Positions 1-10,383 of a stretch of DNA of 64,000 nt are shown here, piece after piece. Positions within the stretch are counted from its first letter, which is position 1. Each line of letters opens with the position of its first letter. This stretch comes from Drosophila pseudoobscura (taxonomy: Eukaryota > Arthropoda > Insecta > Diptera > Drosophilidae): contig NC_046681.1 of assembly GCF_009870125.1 (NCBI RefSeq), forward strand, positions 8,073,001-8,137,000, in the 5' to 3' direction. Below the pieces are notes generated by a model that ran no database searches, had not been told where the DNA came from, and worked only from the letters and a program-made list of their open reading frames with translations. Position numbers and translations under genes: made by a program.

Positions 1-3000
1 TACATTTTGATTATATACGAGTAGCTTTCAGTACAGAAAAAAATTATATTCTATATTCCGATAAATTCAATTTCATTTATCATTTTGCAGAGTACAACTC
101 GACTCGACTTTCTCTAAAAATTAAAACACCTTTTGATCTTTGATTTAAGCCAATGTTCGGTGTTTGTCCCAAAAGCCAACTCCATGAACGATGATAGAAA
201 TCTGCTCCCAAGCACTTCTTAATAAAGTTGTTGTCGGCATTATAACAATAAAAGAGAAAATCCTATTGCGCCAGGGTCTAAAAATAAGTTCAAATTCGTG
301 TTGACAATTTTTTTTTTTTTGCTTTTTGTGTGTTTCTTTGGCGTTTTATTACCATTGCGCGAACGGATTATCGCGACAAGAAGATCAAGAGCAGGAGGGC
401 AGACCCGGGGTCTGCGGAGAACCCAGCGGACGGAAACAAAAATATTTATATGGATATCAAAAAATAACAAGAAGGGGCCGCCCACTGACTGGCTGAACAA
501 AAAGATACTGGGGGATACTGAAAACTGAAAAGCGTAAATCACGCTTTCGATAGATCTAAAATTAGTTGGCAGCGATAAGCCATAGCCAGATATGCATGGG
601 ACAGTGCGTTGCACAGCTGTAATTACGAGTACTGTTTTGGGGACTCGTATTGTAGGTAAGGAAACTTCGCAAAGCGACAATACGATACAGGAATTATAAA
701 CATTAGTATTCCTCAAGCGACCTGCATACCTTTCTATCATCTACCATCATCTAAATTACCCTTTTCTCTTGGAATATGGTGAATTAAGTTTTCCATTGAT
801 TCTTCAAGTGGTTTTATCCTGACAATTAGACTTATAGCTATCGCAGCGCACTGTATTTCAATGCCGTCTGACTTGCTGAATGGAGATGGAGATGTAGAGG
901 GGGATCGAAATTGCCTTGCTCAGTGGCTGAATAGCTGGTTGAGTTACTGACATGAAAATTTGCATGTTGCATGCTGCACAAACTGCGCATAAATCCAATT
1001 AATAACATAATTATGTGGCAAGCAGCGAAACGCAGCAAAAGCAGTTCCCCAAAAGACAAATCCATTTGGGGGCTCATTTTAAAAACAGTCTCTAAATTTG
1101 CACGTTTGCATTTGCAACTTATCTTTTTTTTTGTGGAGTGCGTAGGATGATGTCTGCCTCTTCGGAGAGCCAGTTACATATGGAAAACCCAACCATATGC
1201 AAATTTTCCATACGAATTGCAGTTGATATTTCTCCTCGGTTTATGCACAAATTGAAATATTGACTTTGCGCACTTAATTTTCGGGCTGGCAAATTTGAAT
1301 TGCCAATCAATTTTGCTGGCAAAGGGGGGAATTTTAACTAAACAATATGCATCGTAAATTAGAATAATAGTTAAAACATAAGACAAAAACCTACCACATT
1401 TGTAGGTGGGGTCTGCTGCAGTGTCTATCTACCTGTGAGCTGTGAGTGGGTGTAGAACCCATGGAAACCTCTGATCGGGGGCGTACCTTTGGAGAAACCA
1501 TAATTTCTTGAGTTGTGGAACTTCTTGCGGCGTTTCTTGGAATGAGTTATTATGCTGCTACGGGAATTAACCCCCCACTTCAAAAATGGGAACAAAGGAC
1601 AAAATAACCCAAGATCTTTCACCAACAACGGATGGGGAACTATTTAATGTTTGAAATTAATATAGAGATAGAATCATAAGTAAGAGGAATGCATATTTTT
1701 TCCAGTTTTTAACTCTAAAACGGATAAAATTTTTTATACCATTATTTTATGTCTTACATACTTAGACACAGGAGTATCAAGAAGAGCAAGACAGACCAGA
1801 TTGCTTAAATTTCCTTCTTTAGTACGGTAACGATAAAATTATGCAGTTATACAACATTTCAGATCTTTTGATCTCTTTCATCCTCTTCATCATCTCAATT
1901 GGGCTTTCCCCTGCCCGCACTTAGCCAGTGCTCACTGTAGTAAATCAGCGAGCCAAACCGCAACTTTGAAATAAAATGAAACGAGACAGAACTTAGATCG
2001 GAGCCACTAGAAAAATCAAACACACCTACGCCTCCATCTCCCACCTCCACCCCCACTACAGGGTCCGCCAAGTGGAATCGAGTGCACCAACACAGGCACA
2101 CACACATAGCATCGTAAAGCAGCGTCTTGGGTTGCGCTTCAGTTACCTTCGACAAAGGAAAAGTGGAATAGATGGGTATATTCGGGAGCAGAAGCTTATT
2201 ACACCTTTGCAGATTTTCCGATTAAATGGGAGGTACATTTGAGCTGATTTAACCGCATATATGTATATATAACATTCATATGTGATACTGCATATGTGCG
2301 TTGCATTTATCTTTTCAAAGTCGTCATTCCCTTATAAAAGGGTATATAAAAGTGCTGAATCGGCAGTACCGCTACTGCATTGACCCCGACTGTACACAGA
2401 CGAGCAGCAGCCGACGGGCAGCGGTCGTCATCAACTGCCTAACAGCGTAACCGACTGCAATTGATTCTGCTGACGCTGCTGCTGCGACTACTGCGAGTGC
2501 AACTGCACACGGCGCCCCTCTGTCGTCACTACGGGAAAACGTCAGGCGGCGATAGGGGGAAGGTGGGCCTATGGGAATGTCGGAAAGGTTTGCGCGCGCT
2601 GCCGCTGACGCCGCCGATGCCAGCGCTGCTGCTGATAACAACCAAGAAGCGCAACAAAAAAGAGCAGCAGCGTAGCGTAGATAAGCATACGCACACATGA
2701 ACAAACCCACATTCGTATCCATATGAATGTATGCAGTAGGTGCATGGACAATAAAGCAAATACAAAATCAGAGAAACTGCGACATTTGTGAATGAGCAAG
2801 AGATAACCAGAGGGAGGGAAAATGGGAGAACTAGGAAAAGGAATAAAAAATAAAGGAGATTTTACACCTCCTTCGCAGGTGAAGTACTGGCAGTGTACTC
2901 TAAGAATATTTGAGATAACTGAACCATTGGTTTCTTAGAAATAAGACGTACAAATACATACATACTAATAAATTTCCAACATTTTGATTAATATGTATAT

Positions 3001-4183
3001 ATGAAATGTGAATGATTTTACGGATAGGCTATTCGTTGCATTCATTCATTCATCAAACAATTTCAAAAATCTTAGATAAGAAATTGTGCTAAATGGCTAC
3101 CATGTTATGCTATGCGAATTATTGAGAACATTTATACATCAATGAATTCAATAAAATCAGTGCACTCTTAGAAAGTAATTTGCATCTTGGCACATGGGCA
3201 TATTAGGCACTAGGAAAACATAATTCAAGGGAAAAATATGAATAGGAAAATAGTATAAATACTGATTCAATATTTACTGCGAATTCCGTTTACCTATAAA
3301 CAAAACGATTCACTATTTGGAACTGGTTTACATCTGTGTCCAACTTTCGATAAGACTCTGTTTACCAGCGTCACCGTGGCCCAGTCCCAGACCACAATTA
3401 TCAATAAAGCCCCAACGATGCGCGCAGGCGACACATACACCTGAGTCATATACAATATGTGGCGCAGGTAAAGGTAAGCTCTAATTCGATTAATCATCCA
3501 AAAATTTGTTTAGTTGTAAGTTTTGTGTGGAGGGGAATGCACTTGAAATGCATTAGAATCCGAACCTGTGCTGTAGACTGAGACGCCGTCAGAGGAAACA
3601 GGCTGAGCAGCAGCAGAACACTGAAAGGCAGAGGCAGTGGCGGGGCGGGGGACTGAGCAGAGGCAGCATTCAAGTGGATTTCTGTCTAGGAAATTGGGGA
3701 AATGGCAGCAAATTTTTGTTCCCAAGATAAGCGGACATTCAAGTATTTTCAAAACATAATAAAAATATAGTTTTATTGTGTGTATTTATACTTGTTTTCC
3801 CCCCGAAAAATTCCGTTTTCTCTGCTCTTTTTTTTGTTCAATTAATGGCGCGCACACATATTTATACATACACAATCACACACACACACGAACACAATTG
3901 CAGCATAAAAACGGCGCACGACTCTGCAGTCGAGAATAAAACTGTAATCGTCCCTGCTGCTTCAGAGTGAAGGAGAAAGAGAGAGAGATAGCGGGTGCCA
4001 GAGGAGCATGGCACTATATAATACTAACACCAACAACAAGGACAACAACACCAGAGCAGCAGCAGAAGCAGCGCGCGGTCGCAGCGAAGAAGAAGCGTAG
4101 AAAAAATTTTTTCTTCTTTTTCTTTCACCAGGTGATGTTGTTTTTGGCTGGGAAAAATCATAGAAAACTTTGCGAATGCTACT
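1..4183. other. Gene-free stretch left of the Tdp1 gene
   Basis: I see no ORF here that looks like a real protein. The longest frames are low-complexity or shadow frames without recognisable domains. The stretch holds simple repeats and a possible isolated TATA promoter near 2343, listed separately. It could be intergenic, or an intron of a gene lying mostly outside the window. Confidence 0.5.
2333..2380 (+). promoter_or_regulatory. Possible TATA promoter without a recognised gene
   Basis: Two overlapping TATA-like strings occur at about 2333-2351 (TATAAAAG, then TATATAAAAG). They are followed by a GCAGTA that resembles an initiator and by a GC-richer, CAG-rich leader-like stretch to about 2700. 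No convincing coding frame follows. It may be the 5' non-coding exon of a gene whose coding part I cannot see, or chance. Confidence 0.25.
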
Positions 4184-4308
4184 CACGCGTGAAATCGAAC
4201 ACTTCCGGCAGATTTATTTCGTCATTTTTATCAGATTTGTGCACTGCAAATGGGGGTAAATTGTTTTTAAAAATTGTTTATCACGAAAATGCACACACAA
4301 CACACAGC

Positions 4309-4400
4309 CAGTGTGACCGCGGATTTATCTATGAAATATACCGCCTGACCCTCAGAAATATACCGTCTCATGTTCGAAATATACCGTAGGTATACCGATC
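4309..4400 (+). promoter_or_regulatory. TATA-less core promoter: Ohler motif 1 plus three motif-6 copies
   Basis: CAGTGTGACC at 4309-4318 is the reverse complement of the Ohler motif 1 core (GGTCACACTG). AAATATACCG occurs exactly three times, at 4334-4343, 4356-4365 and 4377-4386, spaced 21-22 bp. It matches the reverse complement of motif 6 (KTYRGTATWTTT). A related TATACCG follows at about 4391. These motifs mark broad, TATA-less housekeeping promoters in Drosophila. The cluster lies 120-210 bp upstream of the Tdp1 start codon, so it is the likely Tdp1 promoter and may also fire leftward. Confidence 0.7.
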
Positions 4401-4523
4401 AAAAACGAATTTAACCCACTTAACCTCCCTCTATTTATACTGGTCAACTACTTGTGTGGAGTGTCTTTTAATACCCACTGGTCTACAATGGGTTAATCGT
4501 GCTCTGAAATCAGACTAGGCAAC

Positions 4524-6489
4524 ATGAAGGAATGTCCATATGGCGAGAAGTGCTACAGAAAGAATCCCATACATTTCGGCGAGTTCTCCCATGCGCATTG
4601 TAAGAATATCCCAATTTCTGGCGACTTCGAATTCCTATAAATGTTTATTTTTCTGCAGTGGATGCCATTTATGAAAAGGGAAATGGAGGCGGGGACTATG
4701 ATGTACCCGACAAGTACTCTTCAGAACTGATTCACACACAGTTAAAACTCCTGGAGAAGGTCCTGCCCAAGCCGGCGACTGGCAAAGCCAAGGAATCCTC
4801 TGCTGCAGTGCCTCAAGCACATAGAAATGCTCCATCTACCAGTGACACTGCCTCATCTAGCTCCTTTAACAGTCATGCAAGTACCTCTTCAGCTGCTGCT
4901 AGGGACACCTCGAATTTGGCCAAAAAACAGAAACTGGCAGAGCGCAACATCCGGGATTACATTCCCGTCGTCGTGGAGAAGGGAGGAATGGCAAAGAAGC
5001 TGGAGCGTGCCGCTCCCTACAATATGTTCCTCACGGCCATCACGGACTCGAAGCCCACGCACCAGGAGCCGCTGAGCGTGACCCTCCAGGAGATACTCGA
5101 CGAAAGCCTGGGCGAGATCGAGAGCAGCGTCCAAATCAATTTTATGGTGGACATTGGCTGGCTCCTCGGACATTATTACTTTGCAGGAATACTGTAAGAT
5201 CTACTTGAAACCATTTAATCCATTAAATAATCATTGGTTTATACTCTAGGGACAAACCCCTGTTGGTTCTGTATGGAGACGAATCGCCGGAGCTTTTAGG
5301 TATTGGAAAATTCAAGCCCCAGGTGACGGCCATAGGTGTGAAAATGCCCACACCCTTTGCCACATCCCATACCAAGATGATGCTGCTAGGTTATGCTGAT
5401 GGCTCGATGCGGGTGGTCATCTCCACGGCAAATCTCTACGAGGACGATTGGCATAACCGCACCCAGGGCCTCTGGATAAGTCCGCTTCTTCCAGCATTGT
5501 CCGAGGATGCAGATACGGCAGCAGGAGAAAGTCTGACTGGTTTCAGGCAGGATCTCATGCTGTATCTGGTAGAGTACAAGATCAGCCAACTGCAGCCATG
5601 GATAGCGCGGATTCGAAAGAGCGATTTCAGTGCCATCAAGTGAGGGATCGTATTTGAAAAAGGATCTAAATTAACTTTCAAATTTCCTCTTTCTTCAGTG
5701 TCTTTTTTGTGGGCTCCGTACCTGGCGGCCATCGCGAGGGTTCGGTCCGTGGTCATCCCTGGGGCCATGCCCGTCTGGGCTCGCTGCTGGCCAAGCACGC
5801 GACTCCCATAGATGATCGCATTCCAGTCGTTTGCCAGAGCTCTAGCATTGGGAGCCTGGGCGCAAATGTGCAGGCCTGGATACAGCAGGACTTTGTCAAC
5901 AGTCTGCGCAAGGATTCCTCTCCTGGTGGAAAGCTCCGCCAGATGCCACCCTTCAAGATGATTTACCCGAGCTTCAACAACGTTGCCGGCAGTCACGATG
6001 GAATGATCGGAGGCGGTTGCCTGCCGTATGGAAAAAACACCAACGACAAGCAACCGTGGCTCAAAGCCCATTTACAGCAGTGGAAGTCCTCAGATCGTCA
6101 TCGCTCGCGGGCCATGCCCCACATCAAGACTTATACGCGCTATAATTTGACCGATCAGTCGGTCTATTGGTTCGTGTTGACCTCGGCGAATCTCTCTAAG
6201 GCGGCCTGGGGCTCCTTTAACAAGAATACGAATCTACAGCCTTGCCTGCGAATTGCCAATTATGAGGCGGGTGTTCTTTTCCTCCCAAGATTTGTGGTCA
6301 GTCCGTGCTTAGCCCTCTAAAAGGGTTGGCTCTTCATTAATTGATTGTATTTTTCAGACTGGCGAGGATACTTTTCCTTTGGGAAACAATCGTGAGGGGG
6401 TGCCAGCCTTTCCATTGCCTTATGATGTACCTCTCACGCCTTACTTGCCCGATGATAAACCATTTTTGATGGATTACCTACAAGGATAA
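4524..6489 (+). CDS. gkt: Tyrosyl-DNA phosphodiesterase 1 (glaikit)
   Basis: Five exons join in frame to 576 residues: 4524-4599, 4659-5193, 5250-5639, 5699-6296 and 6358-6489. All introns are 56-61 bp with GT/AG ends. Tdp1 cleaves the 3'-phosphotyrosyl bond left by trapped topoisomerase I and acts in the nucleus. Both catalytic HxK motifs of this phospholipase-D-fold family are present: H244-x-K246 followed by STANL, and H475-x-K477 followed by TSANLS. The first 25 residues carry C4-x5-C10-x6-H17-x5-H23, which fits the poly(ADP-ribose)-binding PBZ finger. That suggests recruitment to PARylated DNA breaks. The start is supported by the CAAC context and by the PBZ finger beginning at residue 2. 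The coding region looks intact. The gene is tail to tail with the zinc-finger gene, 252 bp away. The symbol rests on recognition of the family in flies. Confidence 0.95.
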
Positions 6490-6741
6490 GGTTTATAGCC
6501 GGAACTTCTGTTTGAATTTCTGTAATTAAAAGTATTGGTTCATTGGATTCCAAATAACAGAATTTCCGTTTCATATTTTGTACCAGCGTGAGCTTAAGAC
6601 ATAGCTTATACATAGGATAAGACTTTTTTCATGATATATATATATAAACTATTCCCTTTGAACTAAAATGATATTTTCAAGAAATAAGAGAGATAGACTT
6701 TTACTTCAAGATAAGTTATGGAATTGAAGGATCATGGATAA

Positions 6742-7872
6742 CTACACAAAGAGATTGAATAGAAGATCCGGCGGCTCAATAGGAGGAGGAAGAAACTTCG
6801 CATTCCTATATAATGTGTGCCACATGTAGTGGTTAACATAGTGTTCCTTGCGCGTAAAGGACTTCTTACAAATATCGCAACGATGTGGCGTCTCACCCGT
6901 GTGTTTGCGCACATGGTTAACCATATGCTCCTTGCGCGTGAACGTCTTGGCGCAGTACTGGCAACGGAAGGGCGTTTCGCCCGTGTGCGAGCGAAAGTGA
7001 TTGTCCAGATGCTCTTTGCGGGCAAAGGTCTTTTGGCAAATGGTGCAGGCGAATGGCTTGTCCGTGGAATGACGTTTCATATGCCGCTCCAGACTGGTGT
7101 TGTTGGCAAACACATTGAAGCACACGATGCAGGTGAACATGGGGCCACCGATGTGGATCTTCCCATGGCGTGTCAGGTCCTGCGACGTGGTGAAACCCTG
7201 TCCGCACACCTGACACATGAACGGCTTGCGTTCGCTGTGGTAGCGACGGTGCACGATCAGCTGATACCGAAACTGGAATATCTTGCCACAAATGTCGCAC
7301 ACATGGGTCCCCGTCGCAATGGGCGTCCCGTCTGGGGCCAGCGCCACGGTCGACTGCCCGTCCACGCCATGAATGCCGCCCTCCATTTTAGGCATAAGCA
7401 ACTCACCCGCCGTGGTTGTGGTGCCCCCGCTACCGCTGTTGCCGCTGCCACTGCTCGCCGTCGAACTGGTCGTGGTCACCGTAGCGCTGCCCTGCTGGCC
7501 GCCGGAGCTCGTCGCCACCGGCAGGCCGTTGCCTCCCGCCGCCGAGGCGGCCGCCGCTGCTGCTGCACTCACGGCATGCGTCTGCGGTGGCAGGGGTGGT
7601 GGCGGCGGCAGTTGCCCGCCATGCGCCGCCGCCAGCTGATGATTGACCACATCGCCGTGGATCTTTCCAAAGACCTCGTGGTATGTAAACAGCTGGGAGA
7701 TATCCTTAATGTTAACCTTGTACATTTCTATGCCGTGCGGCGGTTTGCCATTCTCTTTGTTCTCAGATTTAGGCAAGGGCGGCGGTCCGCCGAGGGTGAT
7801 GGTGGTTCCACCAGTGGTCACGACCGGGGCTACAACTGATGGCACCGAGCTGGCAGCGCTCACGTGCTGCAT
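6742..7872 (-). CDS. Crooked-legs-like C2H2 zinc-finger protein, short six-finger form
   Basis: A single-exon frame encodes 376 residues. The N-terminal half (to about residue 185) is Ala/Gly/Pro/Ser-rich with a PPPPPLPP run. It contains the segment GIEMYKVNIKDISQLFTYHE, which I recognise from fly Crol, an ecdysone-regulated transcription factor. Six C2H2 fingers follow at about residues 192-350, with TGE-type linkers and the repeated KEH recognition-helix motif. Fly Crol has many more fingers (about 18 in the long form). Here the frame leaves the Crol pattern after the sixth finger (MWHT) and ends in an unrelated tail of about 23 residues rich in proline and leucine. The frame is open and shows no decay, so it may be a functional truncated duplicate, a retrocopy, or one alternative form. 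The intact parent gene is not in this window. Start codon at 7870-7872. Confidence 0.75.
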   Translation of the reverse strand: MQHVSAASSVPSVVAPVVTTGGTTITLGGPPPLPKSENKENGKPPHGIEMYKVNIKDISQLFTYHEVFGKIHGDVVNHQLAAAHGGQLPPPPPLPPQTHAVSAAAAAAASAAGGNGLPVATSSGGQQGSATVTTTSSTASSGSGNSGSGGTTTTAGELLMPKMEGGIHGVDGQSTVALAPDGTPIATGTHVCDICGKIFQFRYQLIVHRRYHSERKPFMCQVCGQGFTTSQDLTRHGKIHIGGPMFTCIVCFNVFANNTSLERHMKRHSTDKPFACTICQKTFARKEHLDNHFRSHTGETPFRCQYCAKTFTRKEHMVNHVRKHTGETPHRCDICKKSFTRKEHYVNHYMWHTLYRNAKFLPPPIEPPDLLFNLFV

Positions 7873-8454
7873 GCTTGTCCGGGACTCCGATGTTGAAAAT
7901 CCTTCTCTTTGCTCCTCCTCCGTGTGGTATATTTTGTATTAAACAGTGTGTTCTTATAGTTGTGGATGGGACGGTGCTACTGGTTCTTGAATCTTTCTTG
8001 AATTGAGTTCTGTTGTTGTTGTTGTTGCTGTTGTTGTTGCTGTTGCACCTGCTGCTGCTGTGTGCCGCCTACATATTGTTGTTGCTGCTGTCGACTGCTT
8101 TCACTGAGCGTGGCTACAACAAACGAAAAAGGCAAGTGGAAGTGGAGGTGTCACTTAATCGAGCTGTAGCCGAGAGCTGGCTGGCTGGGGGAATTGGTGG
8201 GGCAATTACCATGTGGTTGATGTTGTTCTTGTTGTTTGTTGATGATCTTCTTCAGTTGCTGCCACGGACAATGTTTAAAACTATTTTTGATAAAGTTCTG
8301 GGCACTTTTTAGTTTTCTTGGAAAATGTTTGGATAGTATGATAGCAGGAAACGGACGCGACAGAATGTCCGGATAGCTCGTGTTAATATTCCTGAATACC
8401 TGCGGCATATTAAATCTATGTATTCAATGTATGTCGCCAGCTTTTTAAAGTGGC
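7873..8454 (-). other. Leader/spacer of the zinc-finger gene
   Basis: This is non-coding sequence between the zinc-finger start codon and the stop of the upstream same-strand gene. On the minus strand it contains CAA/CAG runs, as is common in fly 5' leaders. No clear TATA or initiator is visible. Confidence 0.35.
8009..8090. repeat. TGT/TGC (CAA/CAG) trinucleotide repeat
   Basis: Imperfect TGTTGTTGC units run through this stretch. It lies in the presumed 5' leader of the zinc-finger gene. Confidence 0.8.
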
Positions 8455-10022
8455 TCAGCTTGAATGGTGTACACTACAGGGCCAAATTTCGCCGAAAAAC
8501 AAATCTGCTCCACCAGTTCCTGGCGAAAAGATCAGTTCGGCCATCGATTTCGTCATCTTTGGGCGGCGTTTGTTCTTCTTAGGCTTCTGATAATTAATGG
8601 CCCCGTCTTCGGCGATGCGATTTTCAATCATCTCCGTGGAAAAGCAGTCTCCATTTTGTAGTTCATTGTACCCAAAAATAACACCCTTCACATGTATTCC
8701 CCGGAATATACATATCTCGGCTATGTTAAAGATGTTTAGGCGTGACATAATCCATGGAGCTTTCGCGGCGTTTAATGCGCAAAACTTGGTCTCCGGATGC
8801 TTGGCGGCCAGGATCTTCAGGTGATTTTCCAGTTGGCGGCATCGCTGGTCTCCTGGTCTAAAGAAGTGGCACACAAGCCATGATTCAGGATCTATCTCAT
8901 GCGTTAACTTGATGAGTTCAGACTGGTCGGCCAGCCTGATGTAGGTTTTATTCTTCTTGCCCTTTGCTTCCATCTTGCTTCGCCAAGTTCTTTAAAGACT
9001 ATGGGTTAATGATTGATATTAATGAATTCAATTTAATTGGTATTGACTTACTCTCCCTTAGAACTTATGGCAATTCTTCTTAGATTCGGAGTCAGAGGCT
9101 CCGGTCGGCCCACGCGCTTCAGCAGCGCCGTCGCCCCAACTTCCCTTAAAATGACGGCAGCCGTGTTGGTCGCAAAGGGCTGATTCACTTCAGACACTGC
9201 ACTGTAGCGGTTGGAGGAAGGTGCCGCCGTTATAGCCCCAAATACGCTGCTGGGCGCAAACGAGGGGGTATGCGCCTGGATTGGCCGGCACCCCATGGGC
9301 ATCTTTGGCTTCCCAGTGTTTTCAGTCGGTGGAAAGGCGCAAAAGCTGATAAGCGACGAAGTCGGAGCCGGTGCATCCTCACTAGGGGCATCCTCCCAAG
9401 GTGCATCCTCTCAAGGTGCATCCTCATTAGGGGCATCCTCCCAAGGTACATCCTCACTGAAGGCATATCCATGGGGGGCATCCTCCACGACACTGCCTGC
9501 ATTTGACGGCGTCTTCTGCTCTACTTTTGTCCCATTCACCATTGCGGCGTTCCCAGCTTGCTGCGCAGCCGACGAGGGCGACGAGGACGCCTTTGTCGGC
9601 GTCTTCAGCTCCACTTTTGTCCCATTCACTATTGCAGTGGCGATCCCCGGTTGCTGCGCCGACGAGGACGCCTTTGTGGGCGTCTTTAGCTCCACTTTTA
9701 ATGTAATTTCAATTGCCAATCTGATAGATTCATTTAAATAGATTTGATTCGAGTTTTTACCGCCGAAATCGGCCAAACAACTCACCCGTCCATTGTCCCG
9801 CTTAGATTTGCTGTGTCCGCGGCGTCGTTTTTCACCATTTGTTTCCTCTTCATCTACGAGCTCGGAAGCAGCACAAGAAGGATTGCAAATTTTCCGTTGC
9901 AAATTCTGATCTGACTGCTGCACAGTGGGTGGAGCGGCCCATTTGGTTGCCAAAGTACAGCAAACAAAGGAAAAACTAGAGATTGACCGTGCCGTCCACT
10001 GTGCGCTGTCGCGGTAAGCCAT
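8455..10022 (-). CDS. TXNDC9/phosducin-like thioredoxin-fold protein with a long repetitive N-terminus and an in-frame TGA
   Basis: Exons 10022-9052 and 8989-8455 join in frame across a 62-bp intron (donor GTAAGT). The last 170 residues match the TXNDC9 (phosducin-like/viral-IAP-associated) thioredoxin fold, with VCHFFRPGDQRC, HLKILAAKHPETKF, APWIMSRL and DCFSTEMIENRI. Relatives modulate chaperonin (CCT) folding of tubulin and actin. The redox CxxC is absent and a single Cys stands in RC. The upstream 320 residues are unlike the family: two diverged copies around VELKTPTKASSS, then a 15-nt minisatellite coding E-D-A-P-x. Within it a TGA at 9413-9411 stands where sister units read TGG. The frame is otherwise open on both sides. 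Possible products are a 203-residue protein ending at the TGA, a protein starting inside (for example Met at 9302), or a 500-residue readthrough product. It could also be a recent pseudogene or a sequencing error. Codon structure suggests coding constraint. The initiator Met is uncertain. Confidence 0.7.
9360..9450 (-). repeat. Coding 15-nt minisatellite (EDAPx)
   Basis: On the minus strand, about five units of GAT-GCN-CCT-NNN-GAG follow one another with fourth codons TGG, AAT, TGA, TGG, AGT. The reading frame is kept throughout. The TGA differs from TGG by one base. Confidence 0.85.
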
Positions 10023-10152
10023 TTTTTAGCATTCTTCATCTTCATCTTCGAGCGCTCGGAAGCAGCACAAAAAGGATGGCAAAATTTCCTTTCGTTGCTA
10101 TGAGAGCGAGAGGGAGGCAAGAGTTCTGATCTACTGCCGCACAGTGGGTCAA
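9848..10152. repeat. Diverged direct duplication at the 5' end of the TXNDC9-like gene
   Basis: The segment at about 9848-9931 is repeated at about 10037-10152. Shared blocks include CTCGGAAGCAGCACAA, TTCTGATCT and a CACAGTGGGT ending. The second copy has extra bases (AGCGAGAGGGAGG region). The inner copy lies in the coding frame (residues near CAASE), the outer one in the presumed leader. Confidence 0.75.
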
Positions 10153-10169
10153 GCTTAAACAATTTTCAA

Positions 10170-10222
10170 ATTGCGTTTATACATATATATTTTATATATT
10201 ACATATATGATATTATATATAT
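10170..10222. repeat. AT-rich TATA microsatellite
   Basis: Interrupted TA repeats lie between the divergent genes starting at 10022 (-) and 10384 (+). Confidence 0.6.
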
Positions 10223-10383
10223 TGTTGGAAACAAAACAAAAGACCCATGGAAAGAACGGGACAGGATTGACCGTTTTCGGCCCACTGTGAGCCGCCTCGG
10301 GATTTGACCAGACGAACACCTACACTTTGACTGTCGCCATTTCCAACTAGACTGCGACCGCGTTCACTTCAGTCGGGTGTAAA

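Noticed and set aside
3967-4389. 140-codon plus-strand frame
   Set aside because: Lysine/glutamine-rich low complexity, and it overlaps the Tdp1 core promoter motifs.
5436-6071. Minus-strand frame of 211 codons
   Set aside because: Shadow of the Tdp1 exons 3-4; the plus strand shows catalytic motifs and proper splice sites.
6817-7839. Long plus-strand frame of 340 codons
   Set aside because: It is the antisense shadow of the zinc-finger ORF, whose minus-strand frame has clear C2H2 fingers.
9721-9785. Possible extra intron in the TXNDC9-like gene (GTGAGT ... CTATCAG, 65 bp)
   Set aside because: Removing it shifts the frame into an immediate stop, whereas reading through keeps the repeat frame.
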